DNA of 59,995 nucleotides from Gammaproteobacteria bacterium (GTDB lineage Bacteria; Pseudomonadota; Gammaproteobacteria; Legionellales; Legionellaceae), in contig JAUICE010000006.1 of the NCBI GenBank assembly GCA_030428185.1, forward strand, positions 1-59,995, read 5' to 3'. A program made the position numbers and the translations under genes. Below, in pieces: positions 1 through 9,428 of the stretch (positions are counted from its first letter, which is position 1; each line of letters starts with the position of its first letter). The notes under the pieces were generated by a model, which had not been told where the DNA came from, searched no databases, and saw only the letters and a program-made list of their open reading frames with translations.

Positions 1-1129
1 GACGGTTTAAAAAGACAAACGCTTGCTTCCCCTGAGATAGCGTTTTTTCTATGGCATGTAATGCTTTTTCAGATAGCCCGTCGATAATTTTTTGTCCACG
101 CATATCGATGATAGATATTTTTTTCTTTGCTTGTTGTTTTGCCGATTGTGTTAGTGTCAGTAATGTGCTCTTTTGAATTGAGGTATTATAAAAACTTTCT
201 AAAGAAGGTGTGGCTGAAGATAGAATAATAGGAATATTGAGCTGGTGCGCACGTTTTATAGCAATATCTCTTGCATGATAGCGCATGGAATCTTGCTGTT
301 TGAATGATAAATCATGCTCCTCATCAATGATCATTAATCCCAAATTGCTGATGGGGGAAAATACAGCACTTCGCGTGCCAACAATAATTCGTGATTGATT
401 CGTTAGACAAGAAAAATAGGCTAAATGACGCTCACCATCACTTAATTTTGAGTGGATAATGGTCATGGGTAAAGTAAAGCGAGCACTTAAGCGATGAATG
501 AGTTGTGGCGTCAGACCAATTTCAGGAACTAGAATTAAAACATTTTTTTGCGCGTTTAAGACTTCTCGCATGATGTGAAAGTATACTTCGGTTTTACCAC
601 TGCCAGTGACTCCTAACAATAAGAAGCTATGATATGCTGTTAGGTTTTTGCATATATGTTGAAAAGCTTTTTGTTGCTCATCGTTTAGTTTCAAAAATTC
701 TTGTTTGTGTTGATTTATCTTTACTTCATGTTTTTTTAAACGATTAGAGGGAAGTAATGCTTTTCCCACACGCAAGCGTTTTGGAATGATGTTTTTGTAG
801 GCTTCGCTGAGATTAGATTGATAATAATCTTTAGCCCAAGCGCAAAGTAATAATAGCTCTTTGGGGATAATGGGTTGCTCATCAATAATGTCATCAATGT
901 CCAATACTTGATAGCTAGGTTGGTAGGTGGGTTCATAAATGTGACTGATGATACCGATTTTTTTGTGCCCACGTAGCGTAACACTCACACGCATGCCGCA
1001 CTTGATATCACCATAGGTGATTTTGTAGTCGAAGCCGTCATTTTTAGTATTAAAGATGACGACACGAATAATAGCTGTTTTAAGAGATGTTATTTTCGTA
1101 TTTGGTTCTTCTTTAAGTGCGTCCTTCAT
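1..1129 (-). CDS. priA: Primosomal helicase PriA, N-terminal part (cut by window edge)
   Basis: PriA is the DExH helicase that restarts stalled replication forks. The gene runs off the left edge, so only about 376 N-terminal residues of a protein usually near 730 are present. Residues 1-150 are the DNA-binding region. The helicase begins with Walker A GVTGSGKT at 173-180, followed by VPEIGLTPQ (201-209), GTRSAVF (251-257) and the Walker B box DEEH (269-272). The visible part ends at FLNR, in the order seen in Escherichia coli PriA. The ATG overlaps the stop of the upstream methyltransferase gene (ATGA), so the two are probably translationally coupled. Cysteine-rich and C-terminal domains lie outside the window. 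The family call is secure. Confidence 0.95.
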   Translation of the reverse strand, partial: MKDALKEEPNTKITSLKTAIIRVVIFNTKNDGFDYKITYGDIKCGMRVSVTLRGHKKIGIISHIYEPTYQPSYQVLDIDDIIDEQPIIPKELLLLCAWAKDYYQSNLSEAYKNIIPKRLRVGKALLPSNRLKKHEVKINQHKQEFLKLNDEQQKAFQHICKNLTAYHSFLLLGVTGSGKTEVYFHIMREVLNAQKNVLILVPEIGLTPQLIHRLSARFTLPMTIIHSKLSDGERHLAYFSCLTNQSRIIVGTRSAVFSPISNLGLMIIDEEHDLSFKQQDSMRYHARDIAIKRAHQLNIPIILSSATPSLESFYNTSIQKSTLLTLTQSAKQQAKKKISIIDMRGQKIIDGLSEKALHAIEKTLSQGKQAFVFLNR

Positions 1130-2232
1130 AGCATTCGACTAAGATCGCGTAACATGAATCCTTTTAAAGGTGCTTCAAAAGCAATACCTATTGCCATTGC
1201 TTTAAAAATCTCTCCCATCTCTTGAGGCATGGTAAATTGTTTAATGGCTTGATTGTCTTTAAATCGCGAAGCCTCATCGTTTGCTTCTGATAAATGCAAA
1301 ATGCCATTGCTCATCACAAAACCAGCTAAATTTGTATAGCCTAATAGCTGCATTTTGAGTGACTCAACACAAAAGCGTACATATCCAAAGTCCACATGAG
1401 CTGTAATATCTTGCTCGCCAATATGAGCAAAGGGATTGCTATTGGCCTTATGTTGATGGTGGCACATCAGTGTTCCATGTGCTCTATCAGGATGATAATA
1501 CTCGTCGGTTGAAAAGCCATAATCAAACAATAGCACCAGTCCTTTATGAATGGACTGACTGAGCGCTTTCAACCAGGGTTTGATGTATAAATTTATTTCG
1601 CTAATATATCCTTCGGGTAGTGGGAGTAGAGGGTTTAGCGTCGTCTCTAATGCGCTAGAAGGCTTGCTAAAGACTTCAGCAAATTGACCATCATTAAACG
1701 TGACAAAGCTCTCTTGTAGCTGATCTTCATGAATGCGAAATCGATGCACGGGCATCGCATCCAGTACTTCATTGGCAATAACGATGGCATTTATCGGTGT
1801 TTTGGGTAAGGTGTCTAAATGCTTAACGCGCTTAAGTAAATGTGGTGCATGGGTTTTAAAAGTTTCAATTTGCTTAGCTTTTAAATGCCCACTTACTTCG
1901 ATGATAAAATAATACTCAGGTAATGCGTGAGAGGCCTCTAAAGATAGTAGTAAGTCTAAGGCGAGTCTTCCACTACCAGCACCAAACTCGAGAATATTTG
2001 TAAATTCTTTTATTTTAATTAATGGAGTTAACTCTGAGCAAATGGTTTTTGCAAACAAAGGGGTCATTTCCGGTGCAGTGGTAAAATCACCGTGTTTACC
2101 GAACTTAATTTTATCGCCCGTATAATATCCATTATTGGGCGCATACAGTGCTAGATGCATAAAATCGTGAAAGGAGATGAGTCCTTTTTGCTCTTTTATT
2201 TTTTTTTTAATGGTTTCAGTCAGCGCTTGCAT
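1126..2232 (-). CDS. MidA/NDUFAF7-family SAM-dependent methyltransferase (COG1565)
   Basis: A class I methyltransferase of the MidA/NDUFAF7 (DUF185) family; the mitochondrial member methylates an arginine of a complex I subunit, while bacterial substrates are mostly unknown. Signature GDFTTAPE lies at 48-55, the SAM-binding loop EFGAGSGRLA at 82-91 and NEVLDAMPV at 154-162. A late DYG element is followed by the family's GTL...H block and DITAHVDF. At 368 residues it has the usual length. The stop overlaps the priA start by 4 nt. The start at 2232 is only 56 nt from a divergent pteridine reductase gene, so both promoters must lie in that gap. I infer a protein methyltransferase; the substrate cannot be read from sequence. 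Confidence 0.88.
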   Translation of the reverse strand: MQALTETIKKKIKEQKGLISFHDFMHLALYAPNNGYYTGDKIKFGKHGDFTTAPEMTPLFAKTICSELTPLIKIKEFTNILEFGAGSGRLALDLLLSLEASHALPEYYFIIEVSGHLKAKQIETFKTHAPHLLKRVKHLDTLPKTPINAIVIANEVLDAMPVHRFRIHEDQLQESFVTFNDGQFAEVFSKPSSALETTLNPLLPLPEGYISEINLYIKPWLKALSQSIHKGLVLLFDYGFSTDEYYHPDRAHGTLMCHHQHKANSNPFAHIGEQDITAHVDFGYVRFCVESLKMQLLGYTNLAGFVMSNGILHLSEANDEASRFKDNQAIKQFTMPQEMGEIFKAMAIGIAFEAPLKGFMLRDLSRML

Positions 2233-2288
2233 TATTTTGAGAGTGCTTTCATAGTATTTGGTAGGGATTATACATTGATTGATAACAA

Positions 2289-3011
2289 ATGAGCAGCAAA
2301 CAACAAAAAGTTGCCTTAATTACCGGTGGCGCAGTTCGCCTGGGGCATGCAATTACACAGGCACTGCATCAGGCAGGTTTTAATGTGGTTATTGCTTATG
2401 CAGCCTCAAAAACGCCAGCTTCTAAGTTAGAAGAGGAGCTATGCCGATATCGAGAGGGCTCTGCTTTAGCATTAAACGTCGATTTGTCCTCTTTAGAGAG
2501 CATTTCAAAAGTAGTTGAAAGCGCGGTGTCGTGGAAAGGGCGTCTCGATGTTTTAGTGAATAATGCCGCCGTGTATGTCCCTGATGATGAAATAACAGAT
2601 TGGCAGAAACAGTATCAAATTAACGCAATGGCACCTTATTATTTGAGTCAAGGTGCATATCCGTACTTAAAACAAAATAATGGCTCTATTGTTAATATTG
2701 CAGATATCAATGGTATTGAGCCTAGAGAGGACTTTATCCAATACTCTATGAGCAAGGCTGCTTTAATTTCACAAACCAAAAGCCTTGCTCAGGCGTTTGC
2801 CCCCAAGGTACGGGTGAATGCCATTTGCCCTGGGGTCGTATTATGGCCAACTTGCTTAGATGTAGGCAAAAGTGAGCGAGAAGCTATTTTAAAAAAAACC
2901 TTACTCGGCACGGTAGGTGGTGGCGATTCTATAGCAAAAGCCATCTTATATTTGATAGATAATGATTTTGTCACGCGTACGGTGATGCGAGTTGATGGCG
3001 GTCGAGTTTGA
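2289..3011 (+). CDS. Pteridine reductase-type short-chain dehydrogenase (FolM-like)
   Basis: A 240-residue NADPH-dependent short-chain dehydrogenase resembling FolM and trypanosomatid PTR1, which reduce dihydrobiopterin or dihydrofolate. The Rossmann loop TGGAVRLG is at 12-19, NNAA at 91-94 and the catalytic pair YSMSK at 152-156. Asp139 sits where most SDR enzymes have the catalytic Ser; this Asp-Tyr-Lys arrangement is characteristic of pteridine reductases, and PGVVLWP further on fits as well. The gene stands alone, diverging from the methyltransferase gene. It could supply tetrahydrofolate independently of FolA; no folA is in the window. The family call is good, the exact substrate inferred. 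Confidence 0.85.
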   Translation: MSSKQQKVALITGGAVRLGHAITQALHQAGFNVVIAYAASKTPASKLEEELCRYREGSALALNVDLSSLESISKVVESAVSWKGRLDVLVNNAAVYVPDDEITDWQKQYQINAMAPYYLSQGAYPYLKQNNGSIVNIADINGIEPREDFIQYSMSKAALISQTKSLAQAFAPKVRVNAICPGVVLWPTCLDVGKSEREAILKKTLLGTVGGGDSIAKAILYLIDNDFVTRTVMRVDGGRV

Positions 3012-3104
3012 TAGAAAGCTTATAAAATACAGTTGGTTAACTTATTTGTTGCTTTTTAGGTGTAATGAATATTTTTATCTTTTTACAAGGAGTTAGTTTG
3101 AGCT

Positions 3105-3159
3105 TTGACAAAAAGTTTCAATTTAATGATTTATATCATTGCAAATGAGAACCATTATC
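3105..3159 (+). promoter_or_regulatory. Siderophore operon promoter with Fur box
   Basis: The 19 bases at 3141-3159 match the classical Fur box GATAATGATAATCATTATC at 15 positions. A perfect -35 hexamer TTGACA lies at 3105-3110, with AT-rich -10 candidates 18 to 20 nt downstream, so a repressor on the box would cover the transcription start. It lies 41 nt before the siderophore synthetase ATG. The arrangement predicts iron-repressed transcription of the four genes that follow. Confidence 0.8.
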
Positions 3160-3199
3160 ATTTATCATAACGCATTATCACTGATCTAATTGTGCCATT

Positions 3200-4918
3200 A
3201 TGCCTACAATTCAAGCAATAAATGATGCAGCTTCCCGGCTGCGCTTATTAATGTTTGAGCATGGTTTAGAGTTGACACCACTACAACTGGATTTCTTTTT
3301 ATCTAAAGCTCGTCGAGAAACACTTTCAAAGCTACGTATAGCTACACAAAAAGAGGGGCTTTATCAGGGGGAGATAAAAGCTTATTGTCCTGAAACTTAT
3401 CTACTAGCGTTAAAAAAACTGGTTGCTCAAGCTAAACCTGCGTCACGATTTTGGGCGTGGCAACAGTTATGTGATGAGCTGAATGCCTCAGTCATCAACT
3501 TGGCATTATATTATGCGTTTGATTATATGTTTTCGAAGTCACTTGAGAAGAGTGAGCATCGTAGTTTATGGCAATGGAGTTTGGCATATAAACTTCAGCA
3601 TGAACGAGCCATTTTTTTTGAGCAGTGGGGATCTGAGGGGCATCCTTATCATCCGAATGCTAAAGCTAAAATGGGTTTTTCAACACGAGAGACATTAGCT
3701 TACTCACCAGAGTTTCAAACAAAGTTTTCTATTTCTTGGCTTGCAATCTCAAGACGTTGTGTACGGTTAAGTGGTGAGAATATTTGTCAACATATGAACG
3801 ATGCATTTCCTGAAGCAATGGCAAATTGGAAAGAGCGTTTAGCAGCTAGAGGGTTTAAAGCCAGTCACTACTATCCGCTACCAATACATCCTTGGCAGCT
3901 CACACATACCCTACCCGACATGTTTAAAGAGTTTTTTTCTGAAAACCTTTTAGTTGATGTTGATTGTCAAATGATGGTAACACCGACTATGTCGTTTCGA
4001 ACTGTAAGCAACCTACAAAAGATCGCACCACATATTAAGTTAGCAACGGCAGTACATACAACAAGTGCTATGCGTACTGTATCTCCTGGATCCGTTTTTA
4101 ATGGTCCTAGAATATCGACAGTCTTTCAGCAAATATTAACAGCAGAAAATCACTTTAATCATACTCTTTTTGTGCTTAAAGACTTAGGTGGAATTGCGAC
4201 TCAGCATACAAACGGTAAGCATTTATCGGCACTATTACGACAAAATCCTTGTGATTATCTTGAAGATGATGAGACCGCTATAGCTCTTGCGGCATTGTTT
4301 AAACGATCACCTATTTCACATAAACCACTAATTGTTGAAATTTTTGAAACCTCTAATCTTTCACTAAATGAATTCTTTCATCACTATTGCGAGATGCTGT
4401 TACCAGGTCAAACGACATTGTTTTTAAAATATGGCATCGCTTTAGAAGCGCATCAACAAAATACGTTTGTTGTATTTGATAGTAAAGGCTTTCCTAAAAA
4501 GCATTTAAACCGTGATCTGGGTGGCATTAGGCTTTATCGTCCTAGATTAAAGCGTCGAGGTTATTTATTAGCGATTGATAAATCGGTCATGATTGATACT
4601 GATGATTTTAATGAGGTGAATAATAAATTTATACATGCAAACCTACAAAGCCATTTAGCCTATGTTATTAGTGCGTTGAGCCATCATGTTTATGGCGCCA
4701 ATGAAAAGCATTTGTGGAAAGTAGTGAGCGGAATTTTAGAAAATATACTCATAGAACTTAAGTCGTTTTTAACAGCACAAGAGATGTTTGATGCAAGAAA
4801 AATCCTTTTTAGAGAGCCATGGCAACTCAAATCATTATTACGTATGCGTTTAGAGCCTTGCCAAGGAAACTACTTATATCGTGAAATCGCTAATCCATTA
4901 ATAGAGAGTTCATCGTGA
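3200..4918 (+). CDS. lbtA: NRPS-independent siderophore synthetase (IucA/IucC family, LbtA-like)
   Basis: A 572-residue IucA/IucC-family synthetase, the enzyme type that condenses citrate with an amine or alcohol to make carboxylate siderophores. The hallmark GHPYHPNAK is at 147-155, HPWQ at 230-233 and TSAMRTVSPGS around 288-298; the C-terminal third is the FhuF-like half. Together with the following exporter, second MFS carrier and small barrel, the order matches the Legionella legiobactin (rhizoferrin) and Francisella fsl systems, so the product is probably a rhizoferrin-type polycarboxylate; this is inference. No ornithine decarboxylase gene is adjacent, so putrescine would have to come from elsewhere. 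The ATG has no clear Shine-Dalgarno sequence. The next gene starts inside its stop codon (GTGA). Confidence 0.9.
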   Translation: MPTIQAINDAASRLRLLMFEHGLELTPLQLDFFLSKARRETLSKLRIATQKEGLYQGEIKAYCPETYLLALKKLVAQAKPASRFWAWQQLCDELNASVINLALYYAFDYMFSKSLEKSEHRSLWQWSLAYKLQHERAIFFEQWGSEGHPYHPNAKAKMGFSTRETLAYSPEFQTKFSISWLAISRRCVRLSGENICQHMNDAFPEAMANWKERLAARGFKASHYYPLPIHPWQLTHTLPDMFKEFFSENLLVDVDCQMMVTPTMSFRTVSNLQKIAPHIKLATAVHTTSAMRTVSPGSVFNGPRISTVFQQILTAENHFNHTLFVLKDLGGIATQHTNGKHLSALLRQNPCDYLEDDETAIALAALFKRSPISHKPLIVEIFETSNLSLNEFFHHYCEMLLPGQTTLFLKYGIALEAHQQNTFVVFDSKGFPKKHLNRDLGGIRLYRPRLKRRGYLLAIDKSVMIDTDDFNEVNNKFIHANLQSHLAYVISALSHHVYGANEKHLWKVVSGILENILIELKSFLTAQEMFDARKILFREPWQLKSLLRMRLEPCQGNYLYREIANPLIESSS

Positions 4919-6114
4919 GCACACGTCAACAACCATGGATGTATTTATGTTTTTTGTTGACGTTGTTATCAATGGAAGCGGTTAATCCTTTTTTGCCTTT
5001 AATCATGAAAATATTAGTGATAGCCGATAAGCATCAGATAGCAAAGTTAAGTGCACTCGCTATTAGCGCCCCTATGGTTGGTATGATTTTCTTATCACCA
5101 TTCTGGGGGCGAATGGCAGATAGGTACGGTGCTAAAATGATGGTCTTAAGGGCAGGATTAACACTAAGTATTTGCCAATTTTGTTTAGGCATGGTGTCTT
5201 CTGCGTATGCTTTTATAGCGATTCGTTTTATGCAAGGTGTTTTTGCTGGTTTTATTACTGCGATGCAAACGTATGCAGTTGATAGTTGTCATCAAGAAAA
5301 AAAAACACTGATGTTATCTCGGTTACAATCAGTGAAATCAATTGCCACTGCAGCGGGAGGTATGGTTGGCGGAAGTATTTTGGCGTTTTTAAGCTATCAA
5401 AATCTTTTTTATTTATCTTCATTGTGCTGTTTTATTTCAACCGCTATTTTTGCGTATGCACTGCCTGATCACACTCATGTAAAAATTCGAGAGCGCACCC
5501 CAAAAAAGAGCGTTTCTCTAACATCAAAAGTAGTAGTGGTTTTATTTCTTGTGTTTTTATCACAACTTGCTAAGTTTTTGCCGCAGTCATTTTTTGCGCT
5601 CTATGCGATGGCTTTAGGTGGTGGCTCGACATTTTTAGTTGGCTTTATGTATACAGCTCCCGCCGTGTCTATTATTTTATGCAGCGAGTTTTCTAGTAGA
5701 ATATTTAGTTTTTTTAAGAATGAGTATGGGTTGATAAGCTCTTTTATCTACATAGGTACTATTTCTGTTTTTGGTGCGCTTGTGCTTTTGTTTCAGTATG
5801 AAGCGCACTCTTTTATGTGCGTTCTTATTTGTCGATTACTTTGGGGAGTTGTGTTAAGTGCTCTGTTACCGGCTTTATATACATTATTGACAGATAGTGT
5901 TGTTAATAAAGGATATATGATTGGTTTGGCGAACTCTGTTGCTAAACTTGGAAACTTGTCCGGCGTGATGTTTGGTGCTCTTTTAACTGGTGTTATGTCT
6001 ATTGAAATAATTTTTTTGATTATGGCTCTTGTATATATATTGATATCAATAATCAGTGTAGTAGAAATAAATAATACGCGTATTCAAGCGCCACATGGAG
6101 AACATGTTTTATGA
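4915..6114 (+). CDS. lbtB: MFS transporter, probable siderophore exporter (LbtB-like)
   Basis: A 399-residue 12-helix major facilitator protein. The cytoplasmic motif A after helix 2 reads GRMADRYGAKMMVLR, the DHA1 drug/H+ antiporter style, and RFMQGVFAG marks helix 4. It starts at GTG, overlapping the synthetase stop by 4 nt, and ends in a 4-nt overlap with the next MFS gene, so it is translated from the same Fur-controlled message. In Legionella the MFS protein encoded directly after LbtA exports legiobactin. Export is assigned here from position and antiporter-like motif; nothing in the sequence fixes the substrate. Confidence 0.78.
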   Translation: MSTRQQPWMYLCFLLTLLSMEAVNPFLPLIMKILVIADKHQIAKLSALAISAPMVGMIFLSPFWGRMADRYGAKMMVLRAGLTLSICQFCLGMVSSAYAFIAIRFMQGVFAGFITAMQTYAVDSCHQEKKTLMLSRLQSVKSIATAAGGMVGGSILAFLSYQNLFYLSSLCCFISTAIFAYALPDHTHVKIRERTPKKSVSLTSKVVVVLFLVFLSQLAKFLPQSFFALYAMALGGGSTFLVGFMYTAPAVSIILCSEFSSRIFSFFKNEYGLISSFIYIGTISVFGALVLLFQYEAHSFMCVLICRLLWGVVLSALLPALYTLLTDSVVNKGYMIGLANSVAKLGNLSGVMFGALLTGVMSIEIIFLIMALVYILISIISVVEINNTRIQAPHGEHVL

Positions 6115-7283
6115 GGTTATTACATTTATTTGTGCTGTCGACTTGGTTTTTAGGAAATATGGCGGTGCACTTTGTGACCCCATATTTGCCACAGATAGCT
6201 GAGCTTCCAAACAGTAATATTCATCTTGCGCAGATGATGTTAAGTATATTTTTCTTTGGTAAAGCACTGAGCTTATTACTTTGGGGCGTTTTTTCAGAGC
6301 GCTTTGGTCGCAGGCCACTAATGCTTATGGCTCTTTTATTATTTGTGACCAGTAGTTTATCGTTAAGTTTTCCTATGTCTATGCTGGGTATGTTGGTGTT
6401 GCGCTTTATTCAAGGTATTGCAGTTGGCGGTACTTTATTGATGGGGCGAGCGATGATTAATGATGCTTCTAATAGTCCTGTACGCTCCTTTGGATATTTA
6501 TTTACTTTTGCAGGTATCATTATTCCTTTGTTACCACTAGTCGGCGCACAATTATCTAAAAACGTTAACTACCATATGATGTTCCAATTCATGAGTATTT
6601 ATCCTGGTATTGTTTTATTGTTTATGTTTTTTCTATTGCCCGAAACGTTACAGAAAAAACGCAGGCAAATGATAAGTATTAAAAGTATTACGCTAGATTT
6701 TTTTAGCGTGAGTAAAAACACGTTATTTTTATCCTGCCTTTTTATCAGTGCACTTATGGTGGCAGGAGAAACAGCGTTTAACACTTCAGCTTCATTTATT
6801 ATGATGGTTAAGATGGGGGTATCAAAGTCTTCATATGGAACTGTGGTTACTATTTTAGGCTTATCTCATTTAGTAGGTACCTTTAGTTGTGCGCAAGCAG
6901 TTAAGCGATTTGATGCGTATCGGTTGATTGGTGTAGGTGTGTCTTGTTTGGCTTTTAGTAGTGTTTTAATGGCCGTTTTTTCATATCAATCTATGCTACT
7001 TAATCTACTTGTGCCCATGATAATTTATTACTATGGAACGGGTTTTATTATTTCGACTACCATGGTTGCTGCAGTTAAACCTTTTCCAAAAAAGAAAGCA
7101 ACCGCACTTGGGTTTTCTTTATTTTTGCAGTCGCTTATTTCTGGAGCGTTTAGTTTTTTTGTATCAACCCTGGGTGTGCAAACCGCTCGCTCACTATCTT
7201 TTGTGTTGATGGCTACAAGCTTCAGTGCCTTATTGCTTTTTTTGAGTAAGCTTAAGCCTGAAAAAGCACTATTAAATGCTTAA
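6111..7283 (+). CDS. lbtC: MFS transporter, probable inner-membrane siderophore importer (LbtC-like)
   Basis: A 390-residue MFS protein, distinct from its upstream neighbour. It begins directly with a membrane helix, has GVFSERFGRRPLML after helix 2 and RFIQGIAVGG in helix 4, which recall the Bcr/CflA subgroup. The ATG overlaps the previous stop by 4 nt, and the outer-membrane gene starts 8 nt before its own stop. In legiobactin and rhizoferrin systems a second MFS protein (LbtC in Legionella, FslD in Francisella) brings the ferric siderophore across the inner membrane, replacing the usual ABC importer. That role is inferred from gene order; the MFS call is certain. Confidence 0.75.
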   Translation: MRLLHLFVLSTWFLGNMAVHFVTPYLPQIAELPNSNIHLAQMMLSIFFFGKALSLLLWGVFSERFGRRPLMLMALLLFVTSSLSLSFPMSMLGMLVLRFIQGIAVGGTLLMGRAMINDASNSPVRSFGYLFTFAGIIIPLLPLVGAQLSKNVNYHMMFQFMSIYPGIVLLFMFFLLPETLQKKRRQMISIKSITLDFFSVSKNTLFLSCLFISALMVAGETAFNTSASFIMMVKMGVSKSSYGTVVTILGLSHLVGTFSCAQAVKRFDAYRLIGVGVSCLAFSSVLMAVFSYQSMLLNLLVPMIIYYYGTGFIISTTMVAAVKPFPKKKATALGFSLFLQSLISGAFSFFVSTLGVQTARSLSFVLMATSFSALLLFLSKLKPEKALLNA

Positions 7284-8331
7284 AAAAATCAGCCTAACTA
7301 TTCTTGCCTGCCTTTGTGTCTATAGAGTTGTTATTGCCTCTAATCAGTGGATAGGGTATGGGCTGTATGATGGTCTTTTTATTTCAGAGACGGGTAGAGT
7401 CAATCGTGATCTCAATTTATTGAATATGAAAGCGCATAGTGATATGCCTTTTTTTGTAATAGGTGGAGATTTAATTACTTTTTTTCGCTACCCAAAGCGG
7501 TCTAACAAGCCATTATATTTATTTAACGAAATCTCAGGCGAATTGCAAAATGTTCGTTTAAACTTTTTGCTAAATCCGAACGATGAGCTTCTGTTTCAGG
7601 CAAATTATCAGATAAATGAGCGTCGCTTACTAGATGCGTTTATGACCATTGGTGATTTAAATCGTTCGCCATGGTTTATCACCTTGGGTCGACAATATTT
7701 ATCTTACGGTGATTTTAATAAATATGATGTTGAACCGAACCCACTAACCAAATCAATATTTAGAGTCATTGCGCCTGCTCTGTCACTAGGTTATAAACAT
7801 GACAATCATTTGCTTAAAGCAATTTTAAGTGAAAATAGAAATCAATATGGTTTTTTATATCAAAAAGATTTTAAAATTGACGATGCTAACTTAACTGCGG
7901 CTATTGGTTTCTTAAACGCAATAAAAGATAACAATAAAGTGTTGTCAACATTGCGTGTTAGTCCGCAAACTAAAGCCATCAATATGTATGTGATGGCGAG
8001 TAAACAGCCATTTTCTATGCGATTTGAACTTTCAGAGGCGATAGGAAGGATTGAATCGATGAGCCATTTGAGCGCGTATGATTTAGAGGCACAGTATAAA
8101 ATACTGCTTTATGGAAAGAGTACTAAACTGATTGCATCATCCAGTGGTATTTTCCCCAAGCGATTGAAGTATAACGCTGACTTTAAGCAGCTTGGTTTGT
8201 TTGCACAACAATATGTATTAAGTATGAAGCGTCAGTTAAATAGGCAGTTGACTGTAGGAGTGGCTCTAATTTGTGGTTTAAATGAATCCACTCATATACA
8301 AGGCGCTGCGAATATCGTTATTAAATTTTAG
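7276..8331 (+). CDS. lbtU: Outer-membrane beta-barrel, LbtU-type siderophore receptor
   Basis: A 351-residue exported protein. The N-terminus MLKKISLTILACLCVYRVVIA is a signal peptide with cleavage likely near residue 21; the remainder alternates polar and hydrophobic residues in many short strands and ends in Phe (NIVIKF), the C-terminal signature of beta-barrel proteins. No TonB box or plug domain is visible. As last gene of the siderophore operon it corresponds to LbtU of Legionella and FslE of Francisella, TonB-independent barrels for ferric legiobactin/rhizoferrin. As I recall, those are longer because of an extra N-terminal region, so this would be a shorter version. The role rests mainly on context and topology. 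Confidence 0.72.
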   Translation: MLKKISLTILACLCVYRVVIASNQWIGYGLYDGLFISETGRVNRDLNLLNMKAHSDMPFFVIGGDLITFFRYPKRSNKPLYLFNEISGELQNVRLNFLLNPNDELLFQANYQINERRLLDAFMTIGDLNRSPWFITLGRQYLSYGDFNKYDVEPNPLTKSIFRVIAPALSLGYKHDNHLLKAILSENRNQYGFLYQKDFKIDDANLTAAIGFLNAIKDNNKVLSTLRVSPQTKAINMYVMASKQPFSMRFELSEAIGRIESMSHLSAYDLEAQYKILLYGKSTKLIASSSGIFPKRLKYNADFKQLGLFAQQYVLSMKRQLNRQLTVGVALICGLNESTHIQGAANIVIKF

Positions 8332-8355
8332 AGGTGGTGATGAACGTAAGTAGAT

Positions 8356-8401
8356 GAGTACTTTTAAGGATAGCGCTACCATAAAAGTACTCGATATTTT
8401 T
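8356..8401. terminator. Bidirectional terminator between siderophore operon and gapA
   Basis: A perfect 11-bp stem pairs GAGTACTTTTA (8356-8366) with TAAAAGTACTC (8382-8392); the 15-nt loop holds the palindrome TAGCGCTA. It is followed by a T-rich run on the plus strand. It sits between the stops of two convergent transcription units and can serve both. Confidence 0.75.
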
Positions 8402-8405
8402 GATT

Positions 8406-9407
8406 TTAGCGCATCATATACATCGCTGTATCTATCATTCGGTTTGAAAATCCCCACTCGTTATCGTACCAAGCATATACTTTGACTAAATCACCAATCA
8501 CGCTAGTCAGTGTAAGATCTGCAATACTTGATGCAGGATGATGATTAAAGTCACAAGAGACTAGTGGTATTTCATTGGTGATTAAAATATTTTTCAACAC
8601 GCCCTCACTTGCGTTGACTAAACACTGATTAATTTCATCAACAGAGGTTTCACGCGACATTTTAAGTGTTAAGTCAACAGCTGACACATTGAGCGTGGGT
8701 ACGCGCGTTGCGAATCCCTCAAGCTTTCCTTTTAACTCAGGAAGAACCAGTCCAACTGCTTTAGCAGCACCGGTGCTTGTGGGGATAATTGAGTGTGCCG
8801 CAGCACGAGCACGACGTAAGTCTTTATGGCGACCATCAATGAGCATTTGATCGCGAGTATAGGCATGCACAGTGTTCATAAGGCCTGATTCAATACCAAT
8901 AGTATCATGTAATGGTTTGATTAGAGGCGCTAAACAGTTTGTGGTACATGATGCGTTTGAGACTATTGTGTCTGCTTCACCCAAGAGCTCGTGGTTAACT
9001 CCATAAACAATCGTTTTATCTGCATCAGTACAAGGCGCTGAAACCAGTACTTTTTTAGCCCCTGCATCTAGGTGCATTGAAGCATCCGCTTTATTATTAA
9101 AGCGTCCTGTGCACTCAAGGACAATATCTATATTCAAGTCTTTCCAAGGTAACTGGTTAGGTTGGCGCTCTTTGGTAATCGTAATGTGATCACCATTAAT
9201 CAGTAAGTCTTCACCAGAAACTTGCACATCAGCTTGAAAATGACCATGGGTTGAATCATATTTTGTGAGGTGCGCAGTTGTTTTTATGCCAGATAAATCA
9301 TTTATGGCAATGATCTTTATATCCTGTGCATTGTAGTTTTCGTAGATAGCACGAAGGACATTGCGGCCAATACGACCATATCCATTAATAGCAATATTAA
9401 TACTCAT
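8406..9407 (-). CDS. gapA: Glyceraldehyde-3-phosphate dehydrogenase, type I
   Basis: A 333-residue NAD-dependent GAPDH of glycolysis/gluconeogenesis, usual length. The Rossmann motif NGYGRIGRN is at 8-16, Asp37 (AIND) suits NAD over NADP, the catalytic Cys154 lies in SNASCTTNC (150-158) and its partner is His181 (TVHAYT). The C-terminal [11 protein letters not shown] is canonical. It follows tkt by about 20 nt in the same direction and ends at a terminator, so tkt-gapA looks like a two-gene unit; pgk and pyk, often next in related gammaproteobacteria, are absent here. A Shine-Dalgarno AGGAG precedes the ATG. Confidence 0.96.
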   Translation of the reverse strand: MSINIAINGYGRIGRNVLRAIYENYNAQDIKIIAINDLSGIKTTAHLTKYDSTHGHFQADVQVSGEDLLINGDHITITKERQPNQLPWKDLNIDIVLECTGRFNNKADASMHLDAGAKKVLVSAPCTDADKTIVYGVNHELLGEADTIVSNASCTTNCLAPLIKPLHDTIGIESGLMNTVHAYTRDQMLIDGRHKDLRRARAAAHSIIPTSTGAAKAVGLVLPELKGKLEGFATRVPTLNVSAVDLTLKMSRETSVDEINQCLVNASEGVLKNILITNEIPLVSCDFNHHPASSIADLTLTSVIGDLVKVYAWYDNEWGFSNRMIDTAMYMMR

Positions 9408-9428
9408 TCAAAAAACTCCTGGACTAAG

